DNA from: Collybia mongolica
Lineage: Eukaryota > Basidiomycota > Agaricomycetes > Agaricales > Clitocybaceae
Direction: 5' to 3'
Length of the DNA: 64,000 bases
NCBI GenBank assembly: GCA_013420905.1
Contig: JAAXNY010000006.1
Location: forward strand, 3,968,001-4,032,000
Both the position numbers and the translations under genes were made by a program. Under the pieces are notes generated by a model. It searched no databases. It was not told the DNA's origin and saw only the letters and a program-made list of their open reading frames with translations. Positions 1-13,199 of this stretch are shown here, piece after piece (the stretch's first letter is position 1; each line of letters starts with the position of its first letter).

Positions 1-671
1 CATATTTCGAAAAAAGAAGATTATGTGTTGAAGACTTGACAAGGCCTTGAGAGATCCTGTCAATCGTGACACTATATGTTGTATTACTCGTGCCGAATAG
101 AGAAAGCCCAGTCCCTAAACACAGGGCATCAGTCAAGCGACAACCTCCCGATGATCTGAACATACCAAAAAATTGAAAGGTGACATTTGCATCCTGGAGG
201 GAGGTGAAGTGAAACGAAGCACCGCGGCCAACTTCGTCCGGAACGGTATTATACGAGGATTCCGCGTACCACGCTGTCGGGAGTGCCGATCTGTCGACTT
301 AATTGAGAGATCAATGGCGACTCGGGATGAATGGTTGGCCAGTCTCACCGTTTGGACCATAGGAAAGGTAAGGACTCGTGTCGTCTATGGTGAAATTCCA
401 TAATGCCATGATGAAGGGAAGAAGGAAGCATTCCCAGGGCGCTTGCTAGTACGAAAGGCAATAATATCACTAAAACACATCACAAACCAGTTGAAACGAA
501 TAGTAATTCGAGGCTCAGGTTCACCCACGCCGGTAAGCCTTGTGACCCTGTGGCATCATTTGGCATTGATTGGAACTGCCACTTCCGACGCCATCAGATA
601 TATGTGGCGGTGCAACCCTTGGTCACGGGGCTACCTCTTATCTCCCCCACCAGCGACGGTTGCGCTGCACT
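1..671. other. No recognisable gene; upstream region of Ski2
   Basis: Short open frames occur on both strands, but none has a family motif I recognise. The region probably holds the Ski2 promoter and perhaps the end of a neighbouring gene outside the window. The Ski2 reading frame stays open upstream to an ATG at 570, so part of this stretch could be coding. Confidence 0.4.
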
Positions 672-3600
672 ATGGATACCGTAAAACAGAGTGAAATTAT
701 TCATCGGATCGTTCACCCAGACAGCAAGAACGTGCATGATTTCCTCGAGGACCTTCAACTCTCTGGGCTGCCTTCTCGTGAACAGATTCATCGAGAAATA
801 GAGAGAAAATTGTTGCTGCCTCGGGAAACACTGCCCAACCATTGGCTCCCATCCTACCAAGTGTGCGATGGTGTTTGATTGGTGCTTAAAATCAGCTAAA
901 ACCTCATTTACAGGCATTGGGAGCATACATTGTCCATTCCGTCCTTGTTATCATTGAACCCGTCCCCCCCACCCACAACCTTGGCATTCGTTCGAAAAGG
1001 TCTCAGTGGGAGAGTGATAGGCTATGTTGAAGTAATACACCGACATGCTCCTATTGCCATTTGCTGAATGACAGTCGCACCACAGACAGCTAGTATACGC
1101 CCATCTAGTGGTCTGATCTCAACGTCTCTTGAGCGTGCACCGGGGCCAAGCAAAACGTTTTTGCGAGGGAAGACGGGATATGTACCATTCTGGCCAGGGG
1201 GACTTGAAGATCCGGTTGTTGAACCAGGTGATATAGACACAACAGACTCAAATCCCGGGGGTTTTCGTACGGTACCACCTGGCTTCGCAAGAGGGTTGCG
1301 CCTGCCAGGTGGCGAAGAAGAGGAAGAAGAATTACTTGCCCTCGGCAACTTACAAACTCAAAAATCTAAACCCGCTGAAGATGTGGTACGCCTAGTCAAA
1401 GGTCCTTTGATTCAATTTACTCACACCTACGTTTCCTAGAATCCGACTGTAGATGAATCCATCGACGAGGATGGGGACGAGTTTTTTGCCAACACATCCA
1501 CCGAAATCGATGGCCTGCTTCCGACCACTGTAAGTTACGATATTTTTTATCTTAGGCATAATATATATTCGATCTGTACTTCAGACAACACACCTGAAGC
1601 CAACGAAACATCCAAATCGACGACTCAAACGCGTTAACATTCAGAAGCGCGATTGGGCTCATGTGATCGATGTCAATACCCCATTGTCTAATTTTCACGA
1701 ACTTGTCCCACAGATGGCTCACAAGGTACATGACACATGTTGCTCTGCCTTCGATCTACTTATTCGCTGGAAATGTACAGTATCCCTTTGAACTTGATAC
1801 CTTCCAGAAGCAAGCTGTCTATCACCTTGAGATGGGAGATTCTGTCTTTGTAGCTGCCCATACGTCCGCGGGGAAAACTGTCGTAGCTGAGTATGCCATA
1901 GCCCTAGCAGAGAAGCATATGACACGGTATGCATACGATCTTTCATATGTCTTATTGTTTGACAGGAACGTGTTCGAAGAGCTATCTATACTTCGCCAAT
2001 TAAGGCCCTTTCCAATCAAAAGTTCCGAGATTTCAAACAGACTTTTTCATCCTCCTCGGTGGGTATCCTCACGGGAGATGTGCAAATCAACCCAGAAGCA
2101 AGCTGTCTAGTTATGACCACGGAAATATTGCGAAGCATGCTGTATAAAGGGGCAGATCTTATCCGAGATGTTGAATTCGTGATCTTCGACGAGGTCCACT
2201 ACGTTAATGACGCGGAGGTGTGACTTTTGACTGTTACAAAAAATAGGTAATTGACATCCACTTAGAGAGGTGTCGTATGGGAAGAAGTCATTATCATGCT
2301 TCCAGACCACGTGAATATCATCCTCTTGTCAGCGACTGTGCCAAACACGAAAGAATTCGCTGATTGGGTGGGGTGCGTAAATCAGTTTATATTTTCACTG
2401 ACCTTACCCATTAATTCTAAACTAGGCGCACGAAAAAGAAAGATATATATGTCATTTCCACCGCACAACGGCCAGTCCCTCTGGAACACTTCCTGTACGC
2501 TGGTCGCGAATTATACAAAATTGTAGACGCGAAGAGAAACTTCGTTGCTCAAGGGTGTGTTTCCATACGTAGCAGTGGAAATTTTATCCGAGCTAAAATG
2601 TGGTAAATAGTTATAAAGATGCCGGTGAAGCGTTAAGGCGCAAGCAGGACAAGGAGCGAGAAGCAGCGGGGCTGCCACCTGTTCAACGTCTAGGAGCAAG
2701 GGGCGCGGCCATTGCCCAACGGAATCAACGAGGTGGTCCTCCAGCCCGAGGTGGCCGTAGTGCAGGCCAACCCGCGAGGGGTGGGCGAGGGGGGGGAGGT
2801 CCTCAGCGGACTATGCATATTGCCGCGGACAAAAACCTCTATGTCCACCTCCTGGGAAATCTCCGCAAGAAATCACTTCTTCCTGTTGTGGTTTTCACAT
2901 TTTCCAAAAAGCGGTGTGAGGAGAATGCTGCGACTTTAACAAATGCAGATCTATGTACTGCCGTGGAGAAGAGTGAAGTCCATGTAGCGATAGAGAAGGC
3001 GTTAGGACGGCTCAAAGGTGGGCTTTACTTTCCCTTTTTGTGGGTCGAATTCAACATTCTCCGGAAGGCTCGGACAAGAAGCTGCCACAGATCGGTCGTA
3101 TGCGTGACTTGCTCACACGGGGAATCGGCGTCCATCATGGTGGCCTACTACCACTTGTCAAGGAGGTTTGTACGATCGTACGATTGACTTGACATATAAT
3201 TTATCCTGGCATCAGGTTGTTGAGATCCTGTTCGCAAGAGGCTTAGTCAAGGTTCTATTCGCTACGGAAACGTTTGCTATGGTCAGTGATCTTGTTGGTT
3301 GCGCATATATACTTCAACTACGGTGTAGGGTGTCAACATGCCGGCCAAGTGCGTGGTATTTTCAGGTGTTCGGAAACACGACGGACGTAACTTCCGTGAC
3401 ATCCTTCCTGGCGAATACACCCAGATGGCGGGCCGTGCAGGTCGTCGTGGTTTAGACCCTACTGGGACGGTCATCATAGTTGCGAATGACTCTTTACCGG
3501 AGGTACATCAGTGAATTGACACTGATAATCTGTGAAACTGATCAAAACCCCTACAGCAAACCACGTTACATACCATGATGCTTGGAACGCCTGGCAAACT

Positions 3601-5527
3601 GTCATCTCAATTCAGGCTCACTTATAACATGATCCTGAATTTGCTTCGCGTAGAGGCCCTCAGGGTCGAGGAAATGATCAAAAGGAGCTTCTCTGAAAAT
3701 GCTTCCCAGCGGCTACTGCCCGATCAACAAAAACGAGTAGCAGAAGTGGGTTCTCCAAATAAATCTTAGATATTGACTAAACGCAAAAGTTGCTAGGGCG
3801 AAAAGACTCTTTCCACACTTGCTAAGCTTGAGTGTGACGTTTGCCTTCCTGATATCAATGCTTTCTACGATGACTCATTTGACATCTTGGACTGTAACTA
3901 TCGATTGTTGGCAATGGCTGTATCTCACCCCCAGGGCGCCAAATCCTTGGTGGCGGGGCGCGTGGTCATCTTGCGCGACGGTGTAAGTTTTTCTTTCAGT
4001 TTCGATAAACGACATTCTCAGTTTTAGACGTACAGCATTTTAAATCCAACTCCGCTGCCATACTTTTAAAACCAGCACCATTACAAACGTCAGAGTCGGG
4101 ACTTCTAGAGAAAATAAAGACATACTACGTTTTAGCTTTAGTTGACCCGAGGACCAAGGGTGGAAAACATGGTATGGATGTTTGTTTTCGAATTGGGATC
4201 GAAAAGTATCTCAAGTATCTATCGGTTTACTTAGATGTCGACTCCCAAGCTATTCCGCCTCGATGGCCTCCCACACCGGAGTCTCTACTAGTCGATGAAG
4301 GGGTTTATGAACTACGAGCAGTGCCCTTGACGAGTATAACTTTAGTGACAAACAAAGTTGTAAAGGTTAGCGTTAATTTACAAGATATCTGCATGAGTAA
4401 CCGTAACATAAGCCCTTAGGTTGAAGTTGATAATATCGTCGAACGACATCTCATTTCGCGGATGAAGGACGGCATTGCTAGTCTACAGACTCTTGTTCAC
4501 GAGTGGCTAGATGCAGGGTATATACCCGAAAATGACTGGGTCAAGATGAAAGCTTTAGACTTTCAGGAGATCCTCCGATCTCGGGAAAGTCTTGTTCGGA
4601 GACTTTCGACTCGGGCATGCACTCTGTGTACTGATTTCCCTCATCATGTAAGCTGCAAATTTGGTGGAGGCAATATGACACCTGATAAAAATTTCTTTAG
4701 TATTCAGTGATCCATGGAGAGAAAGCTCTTCGAGCAAACATTGCTCAACTCAAGTTGGCGATCTCAGATCAAAACCTAGAACTCATCCCGGATTACGAGC
4801 AGCGGATAGAGGTTTTGAAGGAGTTGAAATTCATTGACGAAAACTCAACAGTCTCGTTGAAGGGCCGGGTAGCCTGCGAGGTAATTTCATCAACGTCTGC
4901 TGGGGTAATAGCTCATTATGAGATGCTTCCGCAGATTAATTCCACCAATGAACTTGTACTGACAGAGCTTATTCTTGAAAATACCTTAGCTGGGTACGAA
5001 CCGGAGGAAATTGTTGCTTTACTGTCGTGCTTTGTGTTCCAAGAAAAAACGGACGAAGAACCTGCGATCCCCCCCAAACTCGAACAAGGACGTGACGCCA
5101 TCATGGCCATTAGTGATCGCGTTGGGAGGACGCAAGATTCCCATAAGGTAGCGGTAGAAGACTTCAGGTCGAAGCTTAAGTTTGGGTTAGCCGAAGTTGT
5201 ATATGAGTGGGCGAAAGGCATGGTAAATATTGCGTTAGTTGATAACATCATTCCACTGAATCTACTATACCCAGTCATTCGAACAAATCACAACTATGAC
5301 TGATGTGCCGGAAGGCACGATCGTGCGAGTAATCACTCGGTTGGATGAGACATGCAGAGAAGTCAGAGACGCTGCCAGAGTTATCGGGGATGCAGAGCTG
5401 TTCAAGAAAATGGAAGAGTGCCAGATTAAAATAAAAAGAGATGGTGCGTTCGTCTTGTTTAAACTTGGTAACTTACATCTAATAACACACCTTTAAAGTT
5501 GTATTTGCTGCAAGCTTGTATTTTTAG
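672..5527 (+). CDS. SKI2: Ski2-type DEVH-box RNA helicase of the Ski complex
   Basis: This is a multi-exon gene for the helicase that feeds RNA to the cytoplasmic exosome, working with Ski3 and Ski8 (family knowledge). Visible in order: a conserved N-terminal segment ending NHWLPSYQ; motif I AHTSAGKT near 1860; the DEVH box (FDEVHYVND) near 2190; LLSATVPNT near 2325; an Arg/Gly-rich insert around 2690-2800; the PAKCVVFSG block near 3340; motif [14 protein letters not shown] near 3421; the Arch region after 3560; and a C-terminal DSHCT domain. The last short exon (after an intron at 5440-5498) gives FAASLYF and a stop at 5525-5527, matching the usual Ski2 C-terminus. Introns are short GT-AG. 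I chose the ATG at 672 because it directly precedes the conserved block; the in-frame ATG at 570 is the alternative. No disabling change was seen. Confidence 0.93.
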
Positions 5528-5664
5528 GCTGGTATCACGTGGTAAACGCGCCTGTGGCGTTGCGAGGGTTGCGCGTTCTGTATTTGGAGATGTTTGTATT
5601 ATGTAGTATATTTCCCACCCGGAAATCTGTGGTTTTACGTTAACCTTTCTTTACTCATACCGCC

Positions 5665-7325
5665 ATGGCGAAACCTCTCGAATCTAGTGATTCTACATCC
5701 CACCATCCTGACCGCGATATATCTTTCTTTGGCTCCAGCCCCCGTCATTCTGGCGCGAGGAAACGAACGAGAAATTCAGACCTAACAACTTGTGAAGAAG
5801 CCTTAATTCCGTGTGAACACCCCGAAGACGGTCACAAGACGAGAAGAGTCAATCCCCAACGCCTTGCAGCAAGACTGGCTCCGGACCTTGTAGCTGAAAT
5901 GGAAGCATACATTGTGCCAGGAGCCAAGATGCCTAATTTCAGCGTAAGGAAAGATTTCCAAGAACGATACTGTGTTGACAGAAGGCATATTTACGACTAC
6001 TTTCACTCTCGAGGTAAATGGCGTGGGGGCATATAGGCCATAACACTCATATTTTCTCGAAGGACTACGAGTTGCTAAGGAGGACAAGCATACCAACTTG
6101 ACAAGAGGAAGAATGTTACCAACGATGTCGCGTCGTCCCCCGCAAGAGGTATATTAGTGACCGTCGTCTCCCTACTGCCCTGACATTGAAAAACTAGTCA
6201 ATGCCCGAAACTGTTGCTCCAATGGAAAGCTGTGAAGACAATATACCCAGAGTTCAAATGGATTGTTCCTTTCCAGCCTTGCCTAAAATTCTACCGAAAA
6301 AGCGTGTGAGCCACTTAGCCTCAGCAAAGATTCCCGTCGTGAAATCGCGGCGTCGCCTGGGGCTTTCAAAGGCACCAGCGACCGGATTATCTCCGAGCCT
6401 CAGTTCACCGGAAATCTCCCATTCTCTCGCTGATGACGAAGATTCGAGCTATGATGCACCAGGTTCCCCTTGTCCTGAGTTTACCTTCCCCGAGGAATTC
6501 CCGGATACGCCTTTACTTGTCGAAGACTCTGAGATTTCTGTCTACGATTCGACATCTGAATTACATTGCCTCTATGGGATAGCAAACGATTTCAGCATTG
6601 ACTCATCACCTCAAAACTGCCTTTTTGGTCATGCTAACTCTCCTGTATCCATTGAAGACTACCGACCATTGACTCAGGATGAACGTAACGAGTTCTATAA
6701 TCTCATCAACGGGAGCCTACCTCAATCGAGTGGAATTGCCGAAAGGAGCGGAACATATAGCGCATATATGGAAGAACAATCGCGTCGTTATTTTGTTCGC
6801 CTGGCGAATAACGCAACGCCTGTCTACATGAGGATCAATAACCTTCGATCTGCCACCGAAACTCCGGGCGAGGAGGTTGACTTTCAAAAGTGGCTTGCTG
6901 TACCCGCAAGGCGAGACTCAATCAAAGCTACGTATTCCTACGCAGAAGCCCCTGCACCTCACCTCGCGGACATTCATAATCACCGCACTTGGCTGCCTAC
7001 CGATCCAGAGGTTGGAGGTGATGTCGATCTGTTGGTTCGTCGCTACCTTGATTCCGGGGTGGCCGACACGCACGGCGTGCCTGAGCGCACCTCGAACAAA
7101 CATGGTTTGTCCAGCACGCCGAAATCAGGATTTGGATCCCGGAGTTTTCAAGGTCAGAGCATTGAAGAAGAATTATCAAGAACGGTCGATAATGTTGCAA
7201 GTTGGAATGTGAACGCCAGGATAGTTGAGAATCGCGGCCTATACGATCGCTTCACCTCAGCCCGGGTTATATCTTACGCCATACCAGGTCGTTCAAGGAC
7301 GAATTCTGCTGGTGGTGGGATATGA
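5665..7325 (+). CDS. Homeodomain-like protein, probable transcription factor
   Basis: Three exons (5665-6013, 6063-6148, 6198-7325) join in frame to about 520 residues. The region around residues 85-125 contains NFSVRKDFQERY and RRHIYDYFHSRGLRVAKEDK, a helix-turn-helix-like segment resembling the recognition helix of fungal homeodomain-like proteins, so nuclear DNA binding is inferred. The N-terminus is Ser/His/Arg-rich. The long C-terminal part is Ser/Pro-rich with acidic patches, as expected of an activation or regulatory region. Both introns are about 50 bases with GT-AG ends, and the first falls inside the helix-turn-helix. I cannot name an orthologue; the homeodomain assignment rests on this one motif. 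Confidence 0.65.
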
Positions 7326-7731
7326 TCCAAAATCATGCTCTGGTCGGTGTATCGGTCTTGCCTTCGCTCAACCTGACCCTGGACATAGTTTTCGTCGACC
7401 ATGAACGCGAATCCGTGCCACATTACCTATCTCAACAATGTTTTGACCCCCCCCCCCCCTCTTTTTTTTTTTGTTTTTGTTTACGAGCGTACCCCGTTAT
7501 ACTATTCATCGCAATATTCAGCTTCTCTAGATTTTGATAACTCAATATCCAGGCGCGATTCGTCAGAAGTCTAGGCTACTCCACACCCTTTTTTTTAAGA
7601 TACCGGCGGCGACACCACACATCTTTACACAGTTCAACCTCCGAACACAAAGCAACATCGGATACTACATTACATTTCACGCATGACGCAATAAATCATG
7701 ATATATATTAAATACAATGACAGTGACACAG
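7326..7731. other. Convergent intergenic region with homopolymer runs
   Basis: This is the 3' side of two converging genes. It contains 13 consecutive C at 7447-7459, followed almost directly by 11 T at 7462-7472. No coding signal was seen. Confidence 0.6.
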
Positions 7732-8934
7732 CTACGTTAGCGGGTAACGATTATTCTGGGAAATGACGTAGGATTCCATACAGCCGCAGGAGCACAAGAC
7801 GACGTCTTCTGAACTATGACCAACGTAATACGTAGGTGCAGTGTGACCTTGGTATGGATAGCCTTGTTCGGGATGGCTGAACCGAGGTCCCTCAATTCTG
7901 CGTTCGCTTGACAGGGAGGGATGTTCCGGCGAATATACGGAAGTATACTTGGCGGGAAAGTCCAATGTCAGGGGCGATAAAGGTTCCTGATAAGGGAGGC
8001 TCTGCGTCAGAGGCGGCGCTGCGAAATCATCACATGCTAGTGCGAGTTCCGAGAGAGAGATAATGGGGATGTGTCGAGACGGTCGTGGCTGATGCAAGGT
8101 GATGGGGGTGCGAATAGTGAGTTCTGGTGAGGATAATGTAGAAGATGAAGATGAGGACGTATCGGAAGATGCAGATGGTGATACAGTGCTGTTTATTCGA
8201 CGTGATGTGTGATAAAGGGATGGCGATGCGAATGTGAATGATGTTGTTGATGGAGGTGTGCTGAGAGGGGTATTTGGTGGCTGTGGATAGAGGGGCTGGA
8301 GATATGGAAGGTTCCCTTGTCCTGGGTATATTTCGCATCCTTCGAACCGGTGCCGTGGTGATTTTTGACCATGGGGCCCGTATGGCTGTATCCTGTTTCC
8401 CTTCCATCGAACGCCGCGATTGCTAAACATAGCTGGTTTGTACTCTGGGGAGTTTCGGACTATAGATGCCGGGATGGGTGCAAGGCGAAGGTTGAGTGCT
8501 TCCCAACCTGGCCATTGATCCGATCGAGGGAGCTGGTGGTGTTGGCCCGCGTCAGGACAATGACCATCGCTGTTCACGGCGTGTGGACCAAACTCCATAC
8601 TAACGTCAGACTCCACCGCCTCGTCAAAATACGTAGACCTCTCATGAGTCATTTGAGAAGAAGAAGCTGTTGTGGGCGAAAGGTAATCTGTGACACTTTG
8701 AGACGTGCCAGATGACTGAATTTTATAGAAACCGTTTGTGCGAGCGGTGGCGTTGGGATGAAATGCGGAATTTGTGTCGGTGGGACTAAGTATTTCCCCG
8801 TGTGAGATGTCCTCTTTGTAGAATGTCGGATTATCAGCGGGGGTTGGTCCGACTGGGTTACAACCAGAGAAGAGTTTAGACATTGTATACACGGGCTGGG
8901 CCGGGTAACTGTACTCCATGTTCGCCGCGCACAA
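7732..8934 (-). CDS. Hypothetical Ser/Pro/Tyr-rich protein
   Basis: A single uninterrupted reading frame of 400 residues, unusual in this intron-rich neighbourhood. Composition is strongly biased: Ser, Pro, Thr and Tyr dominate, with a serine run of about nine residues near the middle (SSSSSSTLSS-like), so it is probably disordered. A CSCGCMESY segment near the C-terminus holds three closely spaced cysteines that might bind metal. No signal peptide, membrane segment or catalytic motif was seen. The start is the first ATG of the frame; a second in-frame Met lies five residues in. It could be a regulatory protein, but I do not recognise the family and give no function. Confidence 0.6.
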   Translation of the reverse strand: MCAANMEYSYPAQPVYTMSKLFSGCNPVGPTPADNPTFYKEDISHGEILSPTDTNSAFHPNATARTNGFYKIQSSGTSQSVTDYLSPTTASSSQMTHERSTYFDEAVESDVSMEFGPHAVNSDGHCPDAGQHHQLPRSDQWPGWEALNLRLAPIPASIVRNSPEYKPAMFSNRGVRWKGNRIQPYGPHGQKSPRHRFEGCEIYPGQGNLPYLQPLYPQPPNTPLSTPPSTTSFTFASPSLYHTSRRINSTVSPSASSDTSSSSSSTLSSPELTIRTPITLHQPRPSRHIPIISLSELALACDDFAAPPLTQSLPYQEPLSPLTLDFPAKYTSVYSPEHPSLSSERRIEGPRFSHPEQGYPYQGHTAPTYYVGHSSEDVVLCSCGCMESYVISQNNRYPLT

Positions 8935-9140
8935 AATGGTGTGCAGAAAAATGGAAGGGGACAGCGAGTAGGGTTACGGACTAGATCTCTTGTAGGAAGG
9001 GAGGGGGGCTAGAGGTCAGGATAAGGATCACCGAAGATGGGGAGTTTTTATCAGCATCTAGCGCGGGGACAGTGGCCACACCACGGGCCTTGAAAGAGAT
9101 GGGTTTAAGCTTATTATGAAGGCATGGGGGCGTAAGAACA

Positions 9141-9467
9141 ATGGAAACCAGGTACAGCACGCTGTTGATCGACACGGAATTGGGAAAAGAAGTTAGAATG
9201 GTGATATCCCATGTTGAGGCTCAAGCGCCGCAACAGCACCAGTGGAACAAGGGCCTTGTTCGGCAGATGACGACTCGGATTGCGCTAATATCGATATCCG
9301 TGGGCGTTATGTGGTTGATCGGATGGGTGGCAAAGCCCACATCTCATCTATATCAGGGAAATCAGAAGACCTCAGCACCTGCGTTTCGCATTGAAAAAAA
9401 TAACGCGCACATAGAAGACCCGGTAGCGGCCTGTGAGAAGGTCAGTAATCGATCCACTGGAGCCTAG
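9141..9467 (+). CDS. Possible small membrane protein or first exon of a decayed gene
   Basis: A 108-codon frame with one clear hydrophobic segment (RIALISISVGVMWLIGWVA) after a polar N-terminus, consistent with a single-pass type II membrane anchor. A GTCAGT donor-like sequence lies at CEK|gtcagt before the stop, so this may be the first exon of a longer protein, but no continuing exon is visible downstream. No family is recognised. It may be a relic. Confidence 0.3.
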   Translation: METRYSTLLIDTELGKEVRMVISHVEAQAPQQHQWNKGLVRQMTTRIALISISVGVMWLIGWVAKPTSHLYQGNQKTSAPAFRIEKNNAHIEDPVAACEKVSNRSTGA

Positions 9468-12262
9468 AAGATGCCTCATGTTTTCGTAACAGTAACAACT
9501 CAATAAGCTTACTAGGCTAGTGCATGATACACCTTTGTTTCTCTACTTTACGTAACCCGATATTGTTATGAAAAAACGATCATACAGCGCCATCTTTGTT
9601 GTTGTTCTTACTCATGGCCGTATATGTGCCCTTCGAGGGCAGGTCGGTACGTGGTTGAAAACGTTTTTTACGCATAAAAACGGCCATCCCCCCCCTAATC
9701 TGGCAATTATCCAATTCAATTTCTGGGCGGTGAAGCGCAGCTGGCAGGTGTCTCGAGAGCATTGATGAGTCAGGAGATCCTTGGCCACACGGCCACAAAG
9801 GGGATACTGCTTCATTCATGGTGCCACGAGATCGACGTGGCGGGCTCCTTGGACACTCTGCTCTCATGACACCCGGAGACGTCCACCCCACAGGGCTCCA
9901 ATTGAGTCAACAGCGCGCTCCCAATGGCTAGTCGGAAATGATCCATCTATACAGGACAGGTGTTTCGCTTGAGCCCAACATATGATCATATCAAGTTCTT
10001 ATCGCGAGTGCACCTTCCAAGCTATGTAATTTTTTTGGCCCTGTATCCTAATTGAAATGCATTTAGTCATGAGCATTGCACACCTCACATCCTAGATTGC
10101 ACCACTGCTCACATGAGCCTTACAATATTACGCGATTATGACAATTTAGGCATTCTGGGGCTGTGTCTCACACCGATTCACAGCAGTTACCTTGAGGTAT
10201 CTGTTATACGACATGTCTGACAGGTGGAATCGCAGCCACGTCAGAGATGATGGGCCAAATGACTCGCCTTCTTTGTATGGCGGAAAACAGAGAAGTGGAG
10301 CAAATCATGCGAACATTGAACATTGATATCAGGTTTAGTCCTCAGACAGAACTCGACGCGAAACATACAAAGAGAGTTGGTGACGGGAATGGAATCATGG
10401 GGTTCACCCGACCACAGATGATCAGATTTCACTGCAGCATCCAAAACTCCCTGATGAATCGCTGAATGGAATCCGAAGCAATTGATGTAGAGCAAGTATC
10501 GACCGTGACGATGGGAATTCAAATGAGATGTGCTCAATGGAAGCTATACTAAAGCAAACTATCTAGTGAAAATGTAACTTTGTTCAGGGGCCCTTTTGAC
10601 TTGAGAGGCTCACTTTGAAGTTTTAGCTCGCGGAAACACCGTCTTAGGCATGGATGGGGAAGCACTTGGGCGATGGTGAGTTGATCCCGTTCCAAGCAAA
10701 GGAGTTGAGTACTGTCATTCATCGGGCTAGTTTTATATATTACGCTTCGGCCGGGTATACCGCGCCTGCGGGCATGCCATAATGAATTGACTAAGCCTTC
10801 ATTTCTCGTAAAACCATGAGGGGAATTATAACGGGAGAAACGGCCTTACGGGTAGGTCATCATGCAAGATATTTAACCGTGTGTAAGTGATCGACGAAAG
10901 CAGAAATTTCTGATGCTTCACTCCGGAGGGCTGGAAGATGTAAACAGACCGACAATCGCCGACAGTTGTCTGCAACACAATTGCGATGTCTTTGATCCTC
11001 CAGAGCCACTCATTCTGAAACAGTATTTGTGCTTCGAAAATAAAAAAACCAATAGAAGATCTTCAGTGAATAATGGTCCATCGAAAAACCGGTCAGGACT
11101 GCCCTAATGTAACTCTCGACTGATCTCCTTTGGCTATAATCATGTTAGAAGACAGACGAGACGCTAGATCGGACCATACTAGGGCCCTCCGTTTACATCG
11201 TCGTTAATGGCCGGCGCAGCAAGCGTCTTCTCGCGTCGCGTTACGGGAAAGCCACCCACCCCTGACACCTGGGCTTGCTTCCGGCGGAGCGGAACTCCCA
11301 TGATTTTCTAAGCCAATATAATTGGCCTGACACAGATATCGAGAACTCGAAGAGGGGAATCCGCGGCATATATAAGAGTGGGGGACATATTGCTTCTGTG
11401 CGTGCTCCTGTGGTGTGGTGCCATGGGTTTAGCCTGCGCGTTGGCGAAGACGGCCTTTCGCTGACGCGGAGATGTTTACCCGGTTGTGAAGCGCGGCAGC
11501 CCCTCAGCCCCCCTGTCAACGATGCCAACCCTGAACTTGCGCTTTCCGTTCATTTCGAAACTAATGAGGACTCTCACTGCTCTGTGCTGTGGTAGCGCCA
11601 TTAGCGCCTTCGTCTAAACGGGAAGTGGGCCTTTCCGATTCGAGGTTCATCTGGAAAACGAACCAGCTGACAATGTTCGCTCAGCGCCACACAGGGGGAA
11701 TCATCTGAAAAGGACGTCAGTAGAGCTTGCCTTCGGTAAATTTTATTGCCCACCTTTGGATTGTCGAAAATGCCTTGGGGATGTTGTAAGAAAGGGTGGA
11801 TGACAAAAGGGTCCTGTCAAGTAACAAGAGAACTGGAGTTTGCGAAGAAAATGAACCAGAATCGTACTATGATCTTCGTGTTTTCAGGCAATGTTCTTTG
11901 AGTCTCAGGGTCCAGACGGAAGCAGGTAAGTATAATAGACACCGATATACAACGAGAACATATCATACAAGCGCAGAACACTGTTAAAGCGAGCATGTTC
12001 AGCAAAAAATCCTTAAAGGATGATTGGAAAATACAATATGGATGCATCTCGGTGGATGAAATAGGTGTAATTATTTTGTTCAAGCGCAAAGGAACAGTAG
12101 AAATTCGCCGCATCAGCCTTCCTTCCCCCTTTCAGAATTGGAAAACGAAAAAACGAAAGAAAAATTCGCGACCATATGGAACCCATACCTCATCACAATT
12201 ACGGGAGAGCCACCCACCAGGGAAGGGAATTGTGAGAGAAGGCCGTATATATGGTTGATCTT
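9468..12262. other. Gene-poor 2.8-kb interval
   Basis: I see no frame here with a recognisable domain or consistent splice signals. A good TATA-like element (catatataag) lies at about 11366-11376. Downstream, a 32-codon frame at 11521-11619 ends in a hydrophobic stretch like a signal peptide (MRTLTALCCGSAISAFV). I cannot tell whether this is a tiny secreted peptide gene, a first exon or chance. Confidence 0.35.
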
Positions 12263-13199
12263 TCACTCGGCGACAACCAATCCTCCCATAGCCTTCTGTA
12301 CCTCTCGCATTGCATAGTCGACACCACCTGCCTGAGAAGGGCTAGTACCAGGGCTACCACCATTCAACATCCTGGGTCCAAGAGCGGGATGTCTAACGCC
12401 TAGCGCTGCTCCAAGCATCCTCTTGCCTGGGTCCCCGATTCTGGGACCACCATTCATGTCTGGGTGTAGGCTTGTCGCCAAAATAGCAGGGTCTGATGGT
12501 GGGCTGCCATGTGTCCCAGAGACGGCCTCTCCAAGCGAGGAGCTAATAAGATAGTTGAGTGTGGGATGAGAAGGTAATGAAGGAAGGGTTGGGGAAGGCT
12601 CTCGGCCATTGGGGTGTTGATGTTCAGGAATGGTGACGTGCTGTGCACCGCTCGCCTGGCTATTCCGGTAATTACTGATGGGGTTAGGTCCCGCCGAAGA
12701 GCCTGAGATGCTACGGGTGCTGGGGAATACAGAGATGGAGCTGGAGCGAGCGTTATGCGATCGCGACGGGTTATTGGGGTTGTGTTGACCACGTGAATTT
12801 ACGGTTTGAATCACAGTTTGGGCGTCAGGACCGTCATATGGGCGAATAGTAGCTGAGACACCACTCGCTGAGGATGTGAGTATGGGCGGAGGAAATGCTA
12901 CCGTTTGGAGGTACGCGCGTTTTGCTGAGTAGAAGGAAAATGGAACATGTTAGTACAAGTGTCGATGATCCGGTATATGACAACCTGGAGAAAATGCACA
13001 ATGACTCACCCACGGAAGGATCTTGAAAGACGATCAGAAGACTAGTATCATCCCTCCACTTAATTTTGAAGCCACCATTAACACCCTCATACTCTGAGAA
13101 TGCCGATTGGATGTCTTTGGTCTTGAGCTCCTTCGGAAAGCCGGTCAGGTAGAGAATGCGTGTTACGGAAGCAGAAAGTCCAGCAAGTGAAGTTGCCAT
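12263..13199 (-). CDS. RRM-like RNA-binding protein
   Basis: Two exons (13199-13010 and 12924-12263; GT-AG intron of 85 bases) join in frame to about 283 residues. The first 70 residues form an RRM-like fold: ILYLTGFPKELKTKDIQSAF, then GGFKIKWRDDTSLLIVFQDP and an Ala/Lys/Arg helix across the junction. The DDTSLLIVF strand resembles the R3HCC1-type RRM variant that lacks classical aromatic RNP residues (family similarity, from memory). The rest is low-complexity Ser/Pro/Asn/Gly sequence. The C-terminus ends with a short conserved-looking segment (DYAMREVQKAMGGLVVAE). The ATG at 13199 is chosen because the domain starts right after it; an upstream ATG at 13268 is possible. Role in mRNA metabolism is inferred only. 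Confidence 0.7.

Noticed and set aside
4916..5278. Open frame on the minus strand opposite the Ski2 C-terminal exons
   Set aside because: It is a shadow of the DSHCT coding sequence; no motif and no splice signals of its own.
8030..8407. 125-codon minus frame overlapping the Ser-rich gene
   Set aside because: Shadow frame in a low-complexity region; the 400-codon frame explains the sequence better.
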